Positions 1 to 6,533 of a DNA stretch of 8,362 bases are shown here, piece after piece; positions within the stretch are counted from its first letter, which is position 1, and every line of letters begins with the position of its first letter. This stretch comes from an uncultured Hyphomonadaceae bacterium (GTDB taxonomy: Bacteria; Pseudomonadota; Alphaproteobacteria; Caulobacterales; Hyphomonadaceae): positions 1 to 8,362 of the forward strand of contig CALMWO010000572.1 of the NCBI GenBank assembly GCA_937873805.1, written 5' to 3'. A program made the position numbers and the translations under genes. Under the pieces are notes generated by a model. It did not search any database. It saw nothing but the letters and a program-made list of their open reading frames with translations, and was not told the origin of the DNA.

Positions 1-77
1 GGTTCCTGAGCGCGCGCGGGCAGTGGCGCTCCCGCGAGGCACGACAGGACGATGACGGCACGAACTGATTTCAGCAT
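1..77 (-). CDS. N-terminus of an exported protein (cut by window edge)
   Basis: An open frame on the minus strand begins with ATG at 77-75 and runs off the left edge after 25 complete codons. The peptide starts MLKSVRAV and has a hydrophobic core (IVLSCLAG). It ends in P-A-R-A-Q-E, a classic signal peptidase I site with cleavage after ARA. This is the look of a Sec signal peptide, so the mature protein should be periplasmic or outer-membrane. It lies downstream of the PQQ alcohol dehydrogenase in the same direction, separated by an intrinsic terminator, so it probably has its own promoter. Such neighbours are often cytochromes c or solute-binding proteins tied to the dehydrogenase, but nothing visible here identifies it. 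The Shine-Dalgarno is poor, which lowers confidence. Confidence 0.55.
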   Translation of the reverse strand, partial: MLKSVRAVIVLSCLAGAPLPARAQE

Positions 78-135
78 GAAAGCACCACTGATATCGGAAA
101 GGCTAGCCGGGTGATGTGACCGCCGCAACCGGCAA

Positions 136-168
136 CAAAAAGGGCGGGCGCCGGAAGACGCCCGCCCC
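136..168 (-). terminator. Rho-independent terminator after the PQQ alcohol dehydrogenase
   Basis: On the minus strand a perfect 9-bp GC stem (GGGCGGGCG, complementary arm at 142-150) closes an 8-nt loop and is followed directly by TTTTTGTTG (complement of 133-141). It starts about 20 bp after the dehydrogenase stop codon, the expected place and orientation. No comparable T-tract follows the hairpin on the plus strand, so it acts in one direction. Confidence 0.9.
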
Positions 169-188
169 GATCCGTTACGGCCTTACTT

Positions 189-2351
189 TTAGTTCGGCGC
201 GGGCGCCGCGGCCGCCGCTTTCGCGTCTTCGTTGGCGCGGTTGATAATGTAGGCACGGACGGATTCGACGTCGTCCGGGGTCAGCACCTTCGCAAAGCTG
301 GCCATGCCGGCGGTGGCGTATTTGCCGCCGATGACAACCTCCGCGAAGGTCTCCTTGGTCGCCGGAGCTGGCGCCCAGCGCAGATCGGTGACGATGCCGC
401 CGGACTGGGCGCTGTCGCCATGGCAGACCATGCAGTTATTGAAGAACAGCTCGCGGCCGTGCTCGATCTGCGCGAGCGAGCCGAAGTCGTCGGCTACAGG
501 CGTCGGATCAGGCGGGAAGGATTCGTCGGTCACGAGCTCGCCCTTGCCGCCGATCTTGAAGACCACGACCTTGCCCATGGCGGGCGATGCCAGACGCGCC
601 GCGCCATCACGCGAGCCGACGCCTCCGGCCAGGGGAAGCGCGGTGCCCCACCCTGCTGTGACGGCGATGTATTGTTCGCCGTCGATCTCATAGCTGATCG
701 GGCCCGAGAGCGCGGGATAGCCCGTGTCAGTCTCCCACTTCGGCGCGCCGGTAGCGGCGTCGAAGGCGCGGAACTTGCCATCGAGCGCGCCCTGGAAAAC
801 AAGGCCGCCACCCGTTGCGAGGATGCCGCCATTCCACGCGTTGGGATAATCGTGAACCCATTTCGGTTTCTTCGCGACAGGATCCCACGCGACGAGCTGG
901 CCTTTGGATGCGGCAGCGGCGGCGATGCGCGATGACATCTCGGTTGGCAGGGCAGCGGCAGCGAAGTCCGTGCCAGTGTTCCACGCGCCGGGGCGATAGC
1001 GGAAGTTTTCCATGTCGGCATAGACGGTCGGCAGCGTATGGGCCGGAATGTAGACGAGGCCCGTATCGGGGCTGAACGCCATCGGATGCCAGTTGTGGCT
1101 GCCGAGCGGACCCGGGATCTGCAACTGTGTCTGCGCTTCTTCGTAGCGCGCGTTCACAGCTTCGACCGGGCGGCCAGTCGTGAGATCGACACCGGAGGCC
1201 CAGTTGACGTTGTCCTGATACTTGTCTGCCGAGATCAACTTACCCGTCGCGCGATCGAGCACATAGAAAAAGCCGTTCTTCGGCGCCTGCATCAGCACCT
1301 TCTTCGTCTCCTCGCCGATTTTGAGGTCGGCCAGCATGATCGGCTGCGTCGCCGTGTAGTCCCAGGTTTCGCCGGGCGTCGTCTGATAGTGCCAGACGTA
1401 TTCGCCCGTGTCGGGCTTGATCGCGAGAATGGAGGACAGGAGCAGGTTGTCCTTGGCCGAGGGATCACGCAGGCGCTGGTTCCAGGGCGACCCGTTGCCC
1501 ACGCCGACATAGAAGATGTCGAGGTCTGGATCATAGGCCATGCCGTCCCAGGACGTGCCGCCGCCGCCGGTTTCGGTCCACTCGCCATTGTCGCCCCAGG
1601 AGGCGTTGCCGATGTCGGCGAAGAACTTGTCGGAGGCGGCGTTGTCGGGCTGCTTGTTCGGGTTGGGCGTCATGTAGAAGCGCCAAGTCATCTCGCCTGA
1701 CTTGGCGTCGTAGGCGGAGATGTAACCGCGCACGCCAAGTTCGGCGCCGCCATTGCCGATGATCACCTTGCCCTTCACCACGCGCGGCGCGCCGGTGATC
1801 GTATAGGGCTTGGACTGATCGACAGTCACCTGCTCCCACTTCTTCTCGCCGGTCTTGGCGTCGAGCGCGATCAGTCGGCCATCAATCGTGCCGACATAGA
1901 TCATGCCTTCCCAGATCGCGACGCCGCGATTGACCACATCGCAACAGGCCGAAACGCCGCGCGCTCTGTCGACTTCAGGGTCGAATTTCCAGAGGCGTTC
2001 GCCAGTCTTTGCGTTGTAGGCGTAGGCAACCGACCAGGCGGAGGTGAGATACATCACGCCATCGACAACGATGGGTGTCGCCTCCATGCCGCGATTGGTG
2101 TCGAGGTCGCCGGTCCAGGCTACGCCAAGGCTGGTGACATTGTCGGCGGTCACCTGTTTCAGCGGCGAATAGCGCTGTTCGGAATAGGTGCGGCCATGGC
2201 TAAGCCAAATGCCGGGCCGCTGGTCCGCTGCGATGATGACGGCGCCATTCACCTCAGCGGCGGTGATCGGCGCAAGCGCCTTGTTCGCCTCCCCGCACGA
2301 AGCGATTGCCAGCAGTGCTGCGCCCGCAGCCAGGGCCACCCCGAATTTCAT
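189..2351 (-). CDS. PQQ-dependent alcohol dehydrogenase with C-terminal cytochrome c domain (quinohemoprotein, type II ADH)
   Basis: The product (720 aa) oxidises primary alcohols to aldehydes using pyrroloquinoline quinone and passes electrons to its own haem c. Residues about 30-600 form the eight-bladed quinoprotein propeller. Visible hallmarks are the vicinal Cys136-Cys137 pair that sits over PQQ, Glu204 in GGAELGVRG and Asn286 in GNGSPW (metal ligands), catalytic Asp331 in TWDYTAT, and Lys358 in PKNGFFY. The residue two after the catalytic Asp is Thr, not the extra Asp of lanthanide enzymes, so a calcium enzyme is predicted. The haem domain has Cys640-x-x-Cys643-His644 and a likely Met683 axial ligand. 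The N-terminus ends in LLAIASC, a lipobox with Cys19, so it may be lipid-anchored. The ATG at 2351 is preferred over the GTG at 2366 because AGGGAGAG lies just before the ATG. Substrate (ethanol, longer alcohols or others) cannot be read from sequence alone. Confidence 0.95.
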   Translation of the reverse strand: MKFGVALAAGAALLAIASCGEANKALAPITAAEVNGAVIIAADQRPGIWLSHGRTYSEQRYSPLKQVTADNVTSLGVAWTGDLDTNRGMEATPIVVDGVMYLTSAWSVAYAYNAKTGERLWKFDPEVDRARGVSACCDVVNRGVAIWEGMIYVGTIDGRLIALDAKTGEKKWEQVTVDQSKPYTITGAPRVVKGKVIIGNGGAELGVRGYISAYDAKSGEMTWRFYMTPNPNKQPDNAASDKFFADIGNASWGDNGEWTETGGGGTSWDGMAYDPDLDIFYVGVGNGSPWNQRLRDPSAKDNLLLSSILAIKPDTGEYVWHYQTTPGETWDYTATQPIMLADLKIGEETKKVLMQAPKNGFFYVLDRATGKLISADKYQDNVNWASGVDLTTGRPVEAVNARYEEAQTQLQIPGPLGSHNWHPMAFSPDTGLVYIPAHTLPTVYADMENFRYRPGAWNTGTDFAAAALPTEMSSRIAAAAASKGQLVAWDPVAKKPKWVHDYPNAWNGGILATGGGLVFQGALDGKFRAFDAATGAPKWETDTGYPALSGPISYEIDGEQYIAVTAGWGTALPLAGGVGSRDGAARLASPAMGKVVVFKIGGKGELVTDESFPPDPTPVADDFGSLAQIEHGRELFFNNCMVCHGDSAQSGGIVTDLRWAPAPATKETFAEVVIGGKYATAGMASFAKVLTPDDVESVRAYIINRANEDAKAAAAAPAPN

Positions 2352-2388
2352 GAAACTCTCCCTCACGTCCTGTCACCGGACATACCGG

Positions 2389-2418
2389 ATTTTCAGCACC
2401 TTCGGGAAGCTTTGGCAA
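2389..2418 (-). promoter_or_regulatory. Candidate promoter for the alcohol dehydrogenase
   Basis: In the 116-bp gap after the histidine kinase the minus strand reads TTGCCA (complement of 2413-2418), 18 bp, then GAAAAT (complement of 2389-2394). The -35 matches the consensus in 5 of 6 positions and the -10 in 4 of 6. Transcription would begin near 2382, about 30 bp before the ATG. It is a weak match and the gene could also be read through from the kinase. Confidence 0.3.
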
Positions 2419-2448
2419 AGGGTGATGGGGACGATGATTTCGCGACCA

Positions 2449-2463
2449 TGCCGCAAGGCGGCA
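2449..2463 (-). other. Short hairpin just after the histidine kinase stop codon
   Basis: TGCCGC-AAG-GCGGCA is a perfect 6-bp stem with a 3-nt loop, beginning 4 bp beyond the kinase stop. No T-tract follows on the minus strand, so it is not a typical intrinsic terminator. It could be a weak pause or RNA-stability hairpin that lets some transcription run into the dehydrogenase. Confidence 0.35.
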
Positions 2464-2467
2464 AAGA

Positions 2468-3973
2468 TCAGCTGCCGGTCATCCGGTCGAGATCGGCCAG
2501 CAGATCGTCGAAGACATCGTCACCCGAAGCCTGTTTTGACGCTGACGCCGGCGCTGCGATGACCTCGCCACCGAGAACGCAGCTGATGACTGACAACAAT
2601 TCGCTCTGGTCGATGGGCTTCGAGACATAGCCGGACATGCCCATCCCGATCAGACGCTCGCGGTCACCGCTCATCGCGTCGGCGGTCAGCGCGATGACAG
2701 GAACGGATCGCCAGGCGTCAGTGGATGCGCGAATGCGCCGGATTGCTTCGGTGCCGTCCATGACGGGCATGTGGACGTCGAGCAGGACAAGATCGAAAGG
2801 TTCGGAGCCAAGCCGGTCCAACGCTTCCTGACCGTTCGTGGCTTCGGTCAGCACGGCGCCCTGCGGCTGCAGGAAGAGACGAACCACCTGGCGGTTGATG
2901 GCGTTGTCATCGGTGAGGAGCACGCGAGCGCCACGCAAGCGAGCGACATGGCCTGGAACGGTTTCGCGCTCGGACATCCTGGCAGTTGCCGTGCCTTTGG
3001 CGGCATCGGTCATAAAGGTGAGAGTGAAGACCGATCCCCTGCCCGGCGCGCTTCGCGCGACGATATCGCCGCCCATCAGTCGCGCCAGCTTCCGCGAGAT
3101 TGCGAGCCCGAGGCCAGTGCCGCCGAACTGGCGCGTTGTAGATCCGTCGGCCTGGGTGAAGGCTTCGAACAGGCGAAGGAGGGTCGGTTGATCCATGCCG
3201 ATGCCTGTGTCCGTGACCGTGATCGTCACGTGGCTACGGCCGTCCCGCATTTTCTGGACCGATGTATTGATGTCCACGCCGCCGAAGCGCGTGAACTTCA
3301 CGGCGTTCGACACCAGGTTGGAAATGCACTGGCGAACGCGGACGGGATCGTAGTGCAGGCGAAGCGCCGACGTGACATCGCCCGAAAGCGTAAAGGCCAC
3401 GCCCTTCTCGTTGGCGGCTGTCAGAAACAGCCGATGAACCTGCTCGACGGTTTCCAGCAAGCCGGTGTCGGTGGGCGACACTTCGAGACGGTCGGCTTCG
3501 ATCTTGGAAAGATCGAGCACGTCGTTGAGGATAGCCATCAACGTGCCACCGGAATCACGGATTGCGCCGACCATGTCACGCGTTGCAGCGTCCAGATGGC
3601 GCGACTCGAGCGCCTGCGCCATGCCCAGAATTCCATTCAGGGGCGTTCGGATCTCGTGGCTCATATTGGCGAGGAACTCGCTCTTGGCGCGCGTGGCAGC
3701 TTCGGCTGCATCACGAGCCGCCTCAACTTCCGCGATGCGGTCCGCACGTTCCTGCGCAAGCGAGACCTGCGCGAGTTGAACCCTGGCGTTCTGATGGATC
3801 AGGAAGAAAACGAAGGGCGGCGCAACCATCAGCGAGATGACAATAGTGGTTGTGGCCTCGTAGGGCCGGTCATCCGGGATTAGGTACGTGCTGACGAGGT
3901 AGTCGGCCGCCACCGCGACGACCATGATGACCAGCGAGATGATCGCCGCCTGGATGATGTGCCTTCGAAGCAT
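2468..3973 (-). CDS. Membrane-bound hybrid sensor histidine kinase with receiver domain
   Basis: The 501-aa protein has two membrane segments (about 6-23 and 40-59) separated by only some 16 residues, then a charged coiled coil (about 65-97). The HisKA domain has His106 in SHEIRTPLNG. The ATPase domain shows the N box around Asn219 and Asn223, G1 at Asp255 (DTGIGM) and G2 at 284-290 (GGTGLGL). A receiver domain (about 349-466) contains Asp355/Asp356, phospho-acceptor Asp399 in LLDVHMPVMDG, Thr430 and Lys452. All key residues are intact, so it should autophosphorylate and pass phosphate to its own receiver. There is no periplasmic sensor, PAS, GAF or HAMP domain and no Hpt domain, so it must sense within the membrane or through a partner and needs a separate Hpt or regulator for output. 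The ATG at 3973 follows GGTAGGA. It lies upstream of the alcohol dehydrogenase on the same strand, so a regulatory link is possible but unproven. Confidence 0.95.
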   Translation of the reverse strand: MLRRHIIQAAIISLVIMVVAVAADYLVSTYLIPDDRPYEATTTIVISLMVAPPFVFFLIHQNARVQLAQVSLAQERADRIAEVEAARDAAEAATRAKSEFLANMSHEIRTPLNGILGMAQALESRHLDAATRDMVGAIRDSGGTLMAILNDVLDLSKIEADRLEVSPTDTGLLETVEQVHRLFLTAANEKGVAFTLSGDVTSALRLHYDPVRVRQCISNLVSNAVKFTRFGGVDINTSVQKMRDGRSHVTITVTDTGIGMDQPTLLRLFEAFTQADGSTTRQFGGTGLGLAISRKLARLMGGDIVARSAPGRGSVFTLTFMTDAAKGTATARMSERETVPGHVARLRGARVLLTDDNAINRQVVRLFLQPQGAVLTEATNGQEALDRLGSEPFDLVLLDVHMPVMDGTEAIRRIRASTDAWRSVPVIALTADAMSGDRERLIGMGMSGYVSKPIDQSELLSVISCVLGGEVIAAPASASKQASGDDVFDDLLADLDRMTGS

Positions 3974-4010
3974 TGTCCTACCTGCCGGCGAACAGGCATG
4001 ACCTAAATTG

Positions 4011-4055
4011 GTAAAGGCTTCGCGGATTTATCTTTACGCAGCCAAAAAGTGATCA
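4011..4055 (-). promoter_or_regulatory. Candidate promoter and operator of the histidine kinase
   Basis: The 79-bp pyrF-kinase gap contains the inverted repeat GTAAAG (4011-4016) / CTTTAC (4032-4037). The half-site centres are 21 bp apart, about two helical turns, as expected for a dimeric regulator. A possible -10 (GATAAA, complement of 4027-4032) touches one half-site. It sits 17 bp from a poor -35 (TGATCA, 4050-4055) that overlaps the pyrF stop. The other half-site would fall near the transcription start. The repeat is seen directly; promoter and operator roles are inferred. Confidence 0.3.
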
Positions 4056-4949
4056 GGCGCGCGCGGCTTCGACCAGTTCCGCTTGAGCGGCCATGATGGC
4101 CAGGTCGATGGAGCGCTCCCAGTCCTTAACCGCTGCAGCGCCTTTGGCGCTGTCTGGCATGGCAACGGAGCGGGAGGCGTTAACAACACCGCCTTCAAGG
4201 CCATTGGGCCGATGAACAAAACCCGCCATGGAGTCGCGAGCGCCGCCGCCCTGCGCGCCATAGCCCGGGACGAGGAATAGCGCGTCGCCCGACGTAGCAC
4301 GCAGCCGCGCCGCTTCGGCCGGACCGGTTGCCCCAGCGACCATCATCAGTCCGGACCAGCCCGTTTCCGGTCCCCGGAGCCTTGCAATCATCGGGGCAAG
4401 CGCGCGCGCGACATGGATGAACAGCGGCTCGCCCTCGGGGCCGGCGATCAGTTTCTGCTGGAAGTCCTTCGAGCCTGGATTGGATGTGCGCGCAAGAACC
4501 ACCACGCCCTTCCCTTCACGCTCGGCGACCGAGACAAAGGGCTCCAGCGTATCGATGCCCATATAGGGGTTCACGGTGATGGCGTCGCACGGGCAGGACG
4601 CATCGGCGCCGAGATAGCCTTCAGCATAACCTTCCGCCGTCGATCCGATATCGCCGCGCTTGGCATCGAGAATAACGATTAGGCCAGCGCGTGTCGCTGC
4701 CTGGCAGACTTCCTCAAGCGCGGCCATTCCGCTTGCGCCCCAGCGCTCGAACAGACCGGCTTGCGGCTTCACGACGGCGGCGCGGCCGACGCAGCGTTCG
4801 ACCAGCGCAACGCCCCACTTCGCCGCAGCTTCCGGTCCCGGCTGGCCGAACAGCGCGGGCAACATCGTGGCGTGCGGATCTATGCCGACGCACAGCGGGC
4901 CCTTCTCGCGCACACCCGCCATCAGGCGATCGGCAAAGTTTTTGGTCAC
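4053..4949 (-). CDS. pyrF: Orotidine 5'-phosphate decarboxylase, subfamily 2
   Basis: This cytosolic enzyme converts OMP to UMP, the last step of de novo pyrimidine synthesis. The signature LDAKRGDIGSTAEGYA (residues 94-109) carries the catalytic Asp95-x-Lys97 and Asp100 set. The strand-end motif PGYGAQGG (228-235) and NASR (257-260) form the phosphate-binding region. KPQAGLFERWG (61-71) and VNPYMG (126-131) are also typical of the longer subfamily 2 enzymes, and 298 aa suits that group rather than the roughly 230-aa subfamily 1. The start is GTG at 4949. Its first bases form a GTGA overlap with the stop codon of the upstream serine protease, and GTGAAGA lies nearby as a ribosome site, so translation is probably coupled. 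No other pyrimidine gene is visible in the window, so its transcription seems to depend on the protease/DUF350 operon. Confidence 0.95.
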   Translation of the reverse strand: MTKNFADRLMAGVREKGPLCVGIDPHATMLPALFGQPGPEAAAKWGVALVERCVGRAAVVKPQAGLFERWGASGMAALEEVCQAATRAGLIVILDAKRGDIGSTAEGYAEGYLGADASCPCDAITVNPYMGIDTLEPFVSVAEREGKGVVVLARTSNPGSKDFQQKLIAGPEGEPLFIHVARALAPMIARLRGPETGWSGLMMVAGATGPAEAARLRATSGDALFLVPGYGAQGGGARDSMAGFVHRPNGLEGGVVNASRSVAMPDSAKGAAAVKDWERSIDLAIMAAQAELVEAARA

Positions 4950-5857
4950 TGATCTTCACCCACGCGACAGAGAACTTTCACAACGGCGCGCTCATCGCGC
5001 AACCGGTCCGCTTCCTGCGTGTACGACGCCGCGCTGAGCGCATGCGCTTCGCCGCCGGGAGCGACAAGGCCCTGCTCTTCCAGAAAATTGCGGATCGAGT
5101 CGGGCGAGGCCGTATAGATGCGGTTGCGACGCGGGCTCTCGGCAACCGTCACGCCGATGACGGCGCCGTCCTTGTTGAACACAGGGCCGCCGCTCATGCC
5201 GGACAGCGTGCCTTCAATCCCGTCCGATCTTTCCTGTTCAGCCCACGCCAACACAGGTTCCTCCATCGCGTAACGGCCGCGCGTCACCAGGTTGGAGCGG
5301 GATTCGAGAACGGAGATCGCCTCGCCCGACCGGCCCTGCGGGAAGCCGACATGATATCCGGGTTCACCGATTCGCAGCTCGCGGTCGAGCGCCAGTGGAA
5401 GGGATGTCGGCGCGCGGTCGGTGAGCAACAGCGCAAGGTCCGTATTCAGGGATGTGCGAACCGCATCGACGCGCACCATCCGGCCATTGCCAACCGCAAG
5501 GCCCACACGCGAGCACCCGTCGACGACGTGGCGGGCGGTCAGCCAGGCGCCGGACTCGTTGATGGCGAAAGCTGTGCCGATGCCGTCCTCGGCGTCGCCG
5601 ACCTGAACCAGCACGCGCTCATCGAATGCATCGGACTCGGGCAGAGGCTCGCCCTCAGCTTCGCTTGCCGCGTCAGGCGCGATGTCATTGTCTTCGATCG
5701 ACGGGGTAAGGCCACGATCAGCCAGTTCAGGAGCAGACTGGGTTTTCTCGTCGCGAAATCCCCACGGCTCGTCCTTCTCCCCGGAACCGCTGGAAAACAG
5801 GGTCCCGACGATGACGATCAACACGACCGCGTAGACCACCCAATCGGGGATTCGCAT
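4946..5857 (-). CDS. Membrane-anchored trypsin-like serine protease
   Basis: The 303-aa protein begins with one membrane segment (about 6-22, WVVYAVVLIVIVGTLF), then an acidic, Pro- and Ser-containing linker (about 25-80). The chymotrypsin-fold domain (about 82-260) has a complete triad: His110 in TARHVVDG, Asp140 in NTDLALL and Ser222 in GMSGGPVF. This is the HtrA-like S1 family arrangement, but there is no PDZ domain. After the domain comes a tail of about 40 residues, charged near its end and carrying Cys297, which might pair with Cys115. The catalytic domain is most likely periplasmic and tethered to the inner membrane, suggesting envelope quality control or processing of a specific substrate; the substrate is unknown. 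The ATG at 5857 has GGAG six bases upstream. The gene lies 43 bp after the DUF350 gene and overlaps pyrF by 4 bp, so all three are probably one transcript. Confidence 0.9.
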   Translation of the reverse strand: MRIPDWVVYAVVLIVIVGTLFSSGSGEKDEPWGFRDEKTQSAPELADRGLTPSIEDNDIAPDAASEAEGEPLPESDAFDERVLVQVGDAEDGIGTAFAINESGAWLTARHVVDGCSRVGLAVGNGRMVRVDAVRTSLNTDLALLLTDRAPTSLPLALDRELRIGEPGYHVGFPQGRSGEAISVLESRSNLVTRGRYAMEEPVLAWAEQERSDGIEGTLSGMSGGPVFNKDGAVIGVTVAESPRRNRIYTASPDSIRNFLEEQGLVAPGGEAHALSAASYTQEADRLRDERAVVKVLCRVGEDQ

Positions 5858-5870
5858 GCACGTCTCCGGG

Positions 5871-5890
5871 ACACCCTAATATTCGGGTGT
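5871..5890 (-). promoter_or_regulatory. Intercistronic dyad/hairpin before the serine protease
   Basis: The 43-bp gap between the DUF350 and protease genes holds a perfect 6-bp inverted repeat, ACACCC-8 nt-GGGTGT, ending a few bases upstream of the GGAG ribosome site. As RNA it would be a small hairpin placed to affect processing or translation start. As DNA it could be an operator for an internal promoter, but no good -35/-10 pair accompanies it. Confidence 0.4.
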
Positions 5891-5900
5891 GACCTCAAAC

Positions 5901-6308
5901 TCACAAGGCCGCAGCCATTACCAAAGCAGCAGCCAGCTTCACGGCGGCGAGCACAAGGGCTGAACCAATCTCGTCTCGCTCGATCCGGCGGGGAAGATCG
6001 CGCAGCAGCAGGTCTGCCGCCCGAAACGCCAGCAATTGCAACAGGATGGCCACGACGCCCCAGATCAACAGGTCGTAGATCGAATTGGCGGTCGCAAGGC
6101 AGGCAGTCATCGGAATGGCCAGGCCAACAATCACTGCTGCGACACTGATGCCGGCCGAAATATTGCCGTCCTTGATCAGCTTCATCTCTTTCATGGGCGT
6201 CAGCAGGACGTGGACGACGCATCCGGTGATGAGCAAGCCGAGCGTCACGCCCCCCTGAATCATGAATTCGGGAAACCCGTTCACGAAAGATCGGATGGCG
6301 ATGTCCAT
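5901..6308 (-). CDS. DUF350 family inner-membrane protein
   Basis: A 135-aa protein with four hydrophobic segments (about 14-36, 52-74, 78-101 and 115-135). The loop before TM2 has the family-like pattern KEMKLIKDGNISAGISVAA followed by VGLAIPM. This charged E/K-x-x-K-x-G-N-x-x-A/S-x-I feature is what I recognise as DUF350. Members are small inner-membrane proteins of unknown biochemical function. The ATG at 6308 has GGAG six bases upstream. It is the first gene of the DUF350-protease-pyrF unit, and the 225 bp upstream should carry the operon promoter. The proximity suggests an envelope role with the protease, but that is inference. Family assignment is fairly sure; function is not known. Confidence 0.85.
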   Translation of the reverse strand: MDIAIRSFVNGFPEFMIQGGVTLGLLITGCVVHVLLTPMKEMKLIKDGNISAGISVAAVIVGLAIPMTACLATANSIYDLLIWGVVAILLQLLAFRAADLLLRDLPRRIERDEIGSALVLAAVKLAAALVMAAAL

Positions 6309-6320
6309 GTCTGGCTCCGG

Positions 6321-6336
6321 CCCTGTCCCGGCAGGG
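6321..6336 (-). other. Small leader hairpin of the DUF350 operon
   Basis: CCCTG-TCCCGG-CAGGG (5-bp stem, 6-nt loop) lies in the leader of the DUF350 operon a few bases before its GGAG ribosome site. It could modulate translation initiation. The stem is short and could occur by chance in GC-rich DNA. Confidence 0.25.
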
Positions 6337-6344
6337 GATACACG

Positions 6345-6422
6345 CTTTGCGGCATGATGCGAGCGGTCTGGCCTGACGGGCGAAAACGCTGCGGACAGTT
6401 CTCCCTAAGTCATTCCGCAAAG
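6345..6422. repeat. Spaced inverted repeat in the divergent promoter region
   Basis: CTTTGCGG at 6345-6352 is repeated in inverted orientation as CCGCAAAG at 6415-6422. Allowing one mismatch the match extends to 11 bp (CTTTGCGGcAT / CTTTGCGGaAT). The copies flank 62 bp that lie upstream of the DUF350 operon and downstream of no gene. This layout would suit two binding sites of one regulator bridging the promoter of the operon. I recognise no known motif. Confidence 0.35.
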
Positions 6423-6458
6423 GGTAAGTATTCGCGAGCAGAACGACCCAATCTTCGT

Positions 6459-6488
6459 TTGACAACGGCAGTCGTCAGGCGCGTCAAT
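6459..6488 (+). promoter_or_regulatory. Promoter of the small cysteine-rich exported protein gene
   Basis: A perfect -35 hexamer TTGACA (6459-6464) is followed after 18 bp by GTCAAT (6483-6488), a 3-of-6 match to the -10 consensus. The start would be near 6495, about 40 bp before the ATG at 6534. The -35 is convincing; the -10 is weak, as is common in alphaproteobacteria. Confidence 0.45.
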
Positions 6489-6533
6489 TTGCGCTGCGGG
6501 CATCCAAGACCCGCGAACATTCGGGGAATTTAG

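Larger units (their letters stand above)
6309..6533. other. Divergent intergenic region between the DUF350 operon and the small exported protein gene
   Basis: This 225-bp stretch has no convincing gene on either strand. It holds a leader hairpin (6321-6336), a spaced inverted repeat (6345-6422), a TTGACA promoter for the plus-strand gene (6459-6488) and its ribosome site GGGGAA (6523-6528). I found no equally good promoter for the minus-strand operon. Confidence 0.7.

Noticed and set aside
1038..1700. A 220-codon plus-strand frame
   Set aside because: It is antisense to the conserved propeller of the alcohol dehydrogenase and has no recognisable features.
2771..3883. A 370-codon open frame on the plus strand
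   Set aside because: It is antisense to the hybrid histidine kinase, whose catalytic motifs are all intact; no domain or good ribosome site is seen.
3981..3996. Possible hairpin CCTG-N8-CAGG hiding the kinase ribosome site
   Set aside because: Only four Watson-Crick pairs plus G-U pairs; too weak to call in GC-rich DNA.
4691..6148. A 485-codon open frame on the plus strand
   Set aside because: It lies antisense to pyrF, the serine protease and the DUF350 gene, all with clear motifs and ribosome sites. Its translation is Arg/Ala-rich with no recognisable domain, as expected for antisense frames in GC-rich DNA.
5818..6465. A 215-codon minus-strand frame overlapping the DUF350 gene
   Set aside because: It uses another frame of the DUF350 gene and its promoter region; the DUF350 frame has the membrane pattern, family motif and ribosome site.
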